From positions 1 to 7,764 of the forward strand of contig CAVCYP010000065.1 of assembly GCA_963606545.1 (NCBI GenBank): a DNA stretch of 7,764 nt, given 5' to 3'. Position numbers and translations under genes: made by a program. Below the pieces are notes generated by a model. It had not been told where the DNA came from and did no database searches. It worked only from the letters and a program-made list of their open reading frames with translations. How positions within the stretch are numbered: position 1 is the stretch's first letter; the number at the start of each line of letters is the position of its first letter. The DNA is from UBA9732 sp963606545. GTDB lineage: Bacteria; Spirochaetota; Spirochaetia; Sphaerochaetales; Sphaerochaetaceae. Below, in pieces: positions 5,594 to 7,764 of this stretch.

Positions 5594-6685
5594 CTAATTC
5601 CAGTCCGAGTACCCGTATTCTTTCTTGAGGTCAGCAAACTGTTTTTTGATGACCTCATAGATGATTGCAAGCTTCTCATCGTGATGCACAAAGGCACTCT
5701 TCATGGCATTAACACTAATTTTCTCAAGGTCTTTTAGGGTAAGTCCAAAGTTATCGCAAGCTATTTGCAGCTCTTTAGTCATAGTGGTATTGCTCATGAG
5801 CCGGTTGTCCGTACAAAGGAACACTCTAAAGTGATTGCGGAAGAAAATGATAAACGGATGAGTGCCAAAGCTGTTTGCCGCTCCAGTTCCAATATTACTA
5901 GAAAGACACATCTCTAAAGGAATTCTCTTATCCTGAATAAAGTGCGCCAAATCCCCCATTTGTTCAATTCTAAGGCCGTCTAGGCTCATATCATCCACCA
6001 AATGTGTGCCATGGCCAATTCTGTGGGCCCCACAAACCTGAATTGCCTGCCAAATGGATTCAAGCCCAAAAGCCTCTCCTGCGTGAATTGTAATATTAAA
6101 ATTCTTGTTTCTTATGTATTGGAAAGCCTCAAGATGTTTTTTGGGAGGATAGCCACTTTCATCTCCAGCAAGGTCAAAACCAACCACGCCTCTGTCTCTG
6201 TAGGCCACTGCAAGTTTTGCAATATCAAGACTTATATTGGCACTCTGATTTCTCATGGCACAGAGGATTACTCCATAATGAACACCAGTTTCTCTTTTGC
6301 CCTGTTCCATGCCTTGAAGGACCGCCTCAACTACGTCATTCATGGAAAGGCCTTTTTCGGTATGCAAAATTGGCGCAAATCTTATCTCTCCATAGACAAC
6401 ATTTTCTGCCTTCCATTGTAAAACGGTCTCGTAGGCTACTCTAATAAGAGCTTCCCTTGTCTGCATTACAGCCGTGGTGACAGCAAAGGTCTCAAGATAT
6501 AAGGATAAGCTCTTAAGCTTGCAGCCCTGTTCAAACCAAGCTTGCAAATCTGTAGGATCTGTGCTTGGAATTGAAATATCATATTTCCTAGCAAGATCAA
6601 TGACCGTTTCAGGTTTCAAACCGCCATCAAGATGGTCGTGAAGTTCGACTTTTGGAATTCTTTTAATGATGTCATAAGGAATCAT
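5594..6685 (-). CDS. add: adenosine deaminase
   Basis: A 363-residue zinc-dependent hydrolase of the amidohydrolase superfamily, converting adenosine (and deoxyadenosine) to inosine and ammonia for purine salvage in the cytosol. Metal ligands are visible as HDH (16-18), H201 in THIHAGEA-like context (HAGEA 201-205) and D293 in CTDNR (291-295). The catalytic Glu is E204 and the catalytic His is H225 in HRIGHG (221-226). GFDLAGDE (169-176) supplies the substrate-pocket Gly. SSNIGTGA and TDNRLMSNTTM (292-302) match the bacterial Add pattern, in which the second Asp of mammalian 'TDDP' is Asn. This favours true adenosine deaminase over adenine or aminodeoxyfutalosine deaminases. The start is fixed by AGGAGG (minus strand, 6697-6692). 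It is convergent with proS with a 9-bp gap, and no terminator hairpin is visible between them. Confidence 0.93.
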   Translation of the reverse strand: MIPYDIIKRIPKVELHDHLDGGLKPETVIDLARKYDISIPSTDPTDLQAWFEQGCKLKSLSLYLETFAVTTAVMQTREALIRVAYETVLQWKAENVVYGEIRFAPILHTEKGLSMNDVVEAVLQGMEQGKRETGVHYGVILCAMRNQSANISLDIAKLAVAYRDRGVVGFDLAGDESGYPPKKHLEAFQYIRNKNFNITIHAGEAFGLESIWQAIQVCGAHRIGHGTHLVDDMSLDGLRIEQMGDLAHFIQDKRIPLEMCLSSNIGTGAANSFGTHPFIIFFRNHFRVFLCTDNRLMSNTTMTKELQIACDNFGLTLKDLEKISVNAMKSAFVHHDEKLAIIYEVIKKQFADLKKEYGYSDWN

Positions 6686-6719
6686 TGCAAGCCTCCTGTA
6701 GCTTTAGCCCTTTTGGTTG

Positions 6720-6725
6720 ATTATA
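6720..6725 (-). promoter_or_regulatory. -10 box of the add promoter
   Basis: A perfect TATAAT on the minus strand (6725-6720) lies 35 bp before the add start codon. The best -35 at 17 bp is only TTTCCT (6748-6743), so the promoter is weak on that side or helped by an activator. The transcript would start near 6713, just ahead of the AGGAGG ribosome site. Confidence 0.4.
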
Positions 6726-6773
6726 TTCCAAACTTATTAAGTAGGAAAGTGAAAGTTAATACACTTTGAAATG

Positions 6774-6802
6774 TTTACATAATTGCAATTTTCTGAAATA
6801 AT
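6774..6802 (+). promoter_or_regulatory. candidate promoter for the ankyrin-repeat gene
   Basis: TTTACA (6774-6779) and AATAAT (6797-6802) are separated by 17 bp, each one base from consensus. The leader would be about 38 nt, ending in AGAGG (6837-6841) five nt before the ATG at 6847. The divergent add promoter lies about 50 bp to the left, so the two genes share a 161-bp regulatory interval (6686-6846) that is otherwise plain AT-rich sequence. Confidence 0.45.
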
Positions 6803-6846
6803 TCGCTCTAGTATTTTTTATTCATAGAAAGAATAAAGAGGAATAT

Positions 6847-7359
6847 ATGGTAACAAACAAGAAAAAAGCGCTTAATAAAAAACTTCTTGCTGCTGCTGTT
6901 GAAGCAACAAAAGCAAAGGAAATTAACGACCTCATCAAGCAAGGGGCGGATGTTAATTGTGTAAACGACTGGGGCATGAGTCCTCTAATGCTTGCAGCCC
7001 AGTACAACACCCACGTTGTAATTCTTAAAGCTCTCATTCATGCTGGTGCAGATATCAATGCTGTTGAGCCAAAGTACAAGTCCAACGCCCTTCACCTTGC
7101 CGCTAACATGTGCTCAAATCCAAAGGTTCTTGCAACCCTTGTTGAAGATGGTGCTGACGTCAATGCAAGAAACTACCTTGGCGAAACTCCGCTCATCATG
7201 GCTGTTCAGGCAAATGAGAACACAAGAATCTTCTCTCAGCTTCTTGCCTGCGGTGCTGACATCAACATCTGCGATTGGCAAGGCCACAACGTCATGGACT
7301 ATGCCCGCCGTGAAAAGCGTGCTTACATGATTACAATTCTCAAGCAACTTGGATTGTAA
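6847..7359 (+). CDS. small ankyrin-repeat protein
   Basis: A 170-residue protein made almost wholly of ankyrin repeats. Residues 9-38 form a divergent N-cap repeat ending QGADVN. Full repeats follow at about 40-74 (SPLMLAA ... AGADINA), 76-108 (NALHLAA ... DGADVNA) and 109-142 (TPLIMAV ... CGADINI), with a C-cap to residue 170. There is no signal peptide, membrane segment or enzymatic domain, so it is probably a soluble cytosolic protein that binds another protein; the partner is not evident from context. Some bacterial ankyrin proteins pair with a nearby catalase, phospholipase or effector gene, but none is here. It has its own promoter and stands between add and the tRNA genes. Ankyrin fold: high confidence; function: unknown. 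Confidence 0.88.
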   Translation: MVTNKKKALNKKLLAAAVEATKAKEINDLIKQGADVNCVNDWGMSPLMLAAQYNTHVVILKALIHAGADINAVEPKYKSNALHLAANMCSNPKVLATLVEDGADVNARNYLGETPLIMAVQANENTRIFSQLLACGADINICDWQGHNVMDYARREKRAYMITILKQLGL

Positions 7360-7381
7360 TTCACAAATTTTGTGATATAGT
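7354..7381 (+). promoter_or_regulatory. candidate promoter for tRNA-Ser(CGA)
   Basis: TTGTAA (7354-7359) overlaps the last codons and stop of the ankyrin gene and is followed after 16 bp by TATAGT (7376-7381). The spacer holds a small palindrome, TCACAAA-T-TTTGTGA (7361-7375). The start would be near 7387-7388, so the precursor would begin with the following hairpin. Confidence 0.45.
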
Positions 7382-7383
7382 AG

Positions 7384-7407
7384 CAGGGAGGCTTTAAAGC
7401 CTCCTTG
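7384..7407 (+). terminator. hairpin between ankyrin gene and tRNA-Ser(CGA): weak terminator or tRNA 5' leader element
   Basis: GGAGGCTTTAAAGCCTCC (7387-7404) is a perfect 18-bp palindrome, extended by C-A-G/T-T-G pairs to 7384-7407. It is followed by TTGATTAATTAGG rather than a T-run, so it is a poor intrinsic terminator. CTCCT (7401-7405) could also pair with AGGAG (7415-7419), the first bases of the tRNA acceptor stem, so the hairpin may keep the leader from misfolding onto the tRNA. Confidence 0.4.
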
Positions 7408-7415
7408 ATTAATTA

Positions 7416-7503
7416 GGAGCGATGTCCGAGTGGTCGAAGGAGCCAGACTCGAAATCTGGTGTGGGGCTCGTCCTCACCGTGGGTTCGAATCCCACTCACT
7501 CCG
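7416..7503 (+). tRNA. tRNA-Ser, anticodon CGA
   Basis: An 88-nt class II tRNA. The acceptor stem is GGAGCGA (7416-7422) with TCACTCC (7496-7502), discriminator G7503. The anticodon stem is CCAGA/TCTGG (7443-7447, 7455-7459) around loop CTCGAAA, anticodon CGA at 7450-7452, reading UCG. The long variable arm has six pairs, GTGGGG (7461-7466) with CCTCAC (7472-7477). The T arm is GTGGG-TTCGAAT-CCCAC (7479-7495). The long variable arm and the G discriminator are serine identity features. CCA is not encoded. The acceptor stem has one C-A mismatch, C7420 against A7498. Confidence 0.96.
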
Positions 7504-7510
7504 TATTGAC

Positions 7511-7540
7511 TTGAAAAATAATGCGTTTTTCTGTTATATT
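7511..7540 (+). promoter_or_regulatory. promoter for tRNA-Ser(GGA) and probably ffs
   Basis: TTGAAA (7511-7516) and TATATT (7535-7540) are 18 bp apart, and the -10 is extended by TG at 7532-7533 (TGTTATATT). An overlapping TTGACT (7506-7511) gives no suitable spacing. The start near 7547 leaves about 8 nt of leader before the tRNA at 7555. Confidence 0.6.
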
Positions 7541-7554
7541 TCATTTTGCTATCT

Positions 7555-7647
<93 letters not shown>

Positions 7648-7651
7648 ATTT

Positions 7652-7757
7652 GCCGGAGACAGATTCTGTGCTACTAATTTTCTCCAAACCCCGCCAGGAC
7701 CGGGAGGTAGCAACGGTAGGAGATAAGTTAGGGAGACGCAGGTGATTTGTTTCCGGC
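7652..7757 (+). ncRNA. ffs: signal recognition particle RNA, small bacterial (4.5S) type
   Basis: A 106-nt RNA that binds Ffh and directs ribosomes making membrane proteins to FtsY. The ends pair as GCCGGAGACA (7652-7661) with TGTTTCCGGC (7748-7757), ten pairs including one G-U. A second helix is TCTCC (7681-7685) with GGAGA (7719-7723). The apex holds the conserved domain IV: CAGG (7695-7698), ACC-GGGA-GGT (7699-7708) with a GNRA tetraloop, then AGCA (7709-7712). This matches the Ffh-binding loop consensus CAGGnCCGGAAGGnAGCA apart from GGGA for GGAA. There is no Alu domain. It starts 11 nt after tRNA-Ser(GGA) with no room for its own promoter in the gap, so it is likely processed from a shared precursor. 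Confidence 0.93.
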
Positions 7758-7764
7758 TTTTTGT
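7748..7764 (+). terminator. U-tract end of the ffs transcript
   Basis: The 3' strand of the ffs terminal helix (7748-7757) is followed by TTTTTGT to the window edge. A GC-rich closing helix plus a U-run may double as the terminator, although the opposite strand is about 100 nt away. Any further Ts or a dedicated hairpin would lie beyond the window. Confidence 0.35.

Noticed and set aside
2387..6685. A purine-salvage operon linking the permease and add
   Set aside because: add lies on the opposite strand beyond proS and has its own promoter, so the two share a theme but not a transcript.

Overview
The window reads like a chromosomal segment of a spirochaete, most likely a Treponema-type bacterium. 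This is inferred from four things: a Gram-negative style outer-membrane barrel ending in Phe behind a simple MKK signal peptide, a transketolase that begins like the short two-subunit (split) form, moderate GC with AT-rich promoters, and the tRNA-Ser/4.5S RNA arrangement. The genus is not proven. No phage, transposon, CRISPR or plasmid signature was seen; this looks like housekeeping and accessory metabolism.

Left part (1-2225). The 5' end of a transketolase N-terminal gene runs leftward off the window. It is divergent from a 613-aa Wzi-like outer-membrane protein gene. The 150-bp gap holds a good sigma70 promoter for each direction. The barrel gene ends in a tandem double hairpin with a T-rich tail.

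Centre (2226-5584). A NCS2 xanthine/uracil-type permease gene is preceded by a near-consensus promoter overlapped by a 10-bp-arm dyad, and by an untranslated leader of about 100 nt with mutually exclusive pairings, one of which could reach the Shine-Dalgarno sequence. After it comes proS, a full-length bacterial-type prolyl-tRNA synthetase with an editing insertion, which has its own promoter and a short 5' hairpin.

Right part (5594-7764). Adenosine deaminase (add) is convergent with proS (9-bp gap) and divergent from a small cytosolic ankyrin-repeat protein. Then come two class II tRNA-Ser genes, anticodons CGA and GGA, each with a recognisable promoter. The complete small signal recognition particle RNA (ffs) starts only 11 nt after the second tRNA and ends at the window edge with a U-run. 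In Bacillus the tRNA-Ser/scr pair precedes dnaX, so dnaX may lie just outside the window.

Functional links: the permease (purine-base import) and adenosine deaminase (adenosine to inosine) are both purine-salvage functions, but they are not in one operon. The most useful leads are the permease leader, a strong avoidance of TCG across codon boundaries in proS, a codon-usage step inside proS, and the tRNA-ffs linkage. None amounts to a demonstrated new system.
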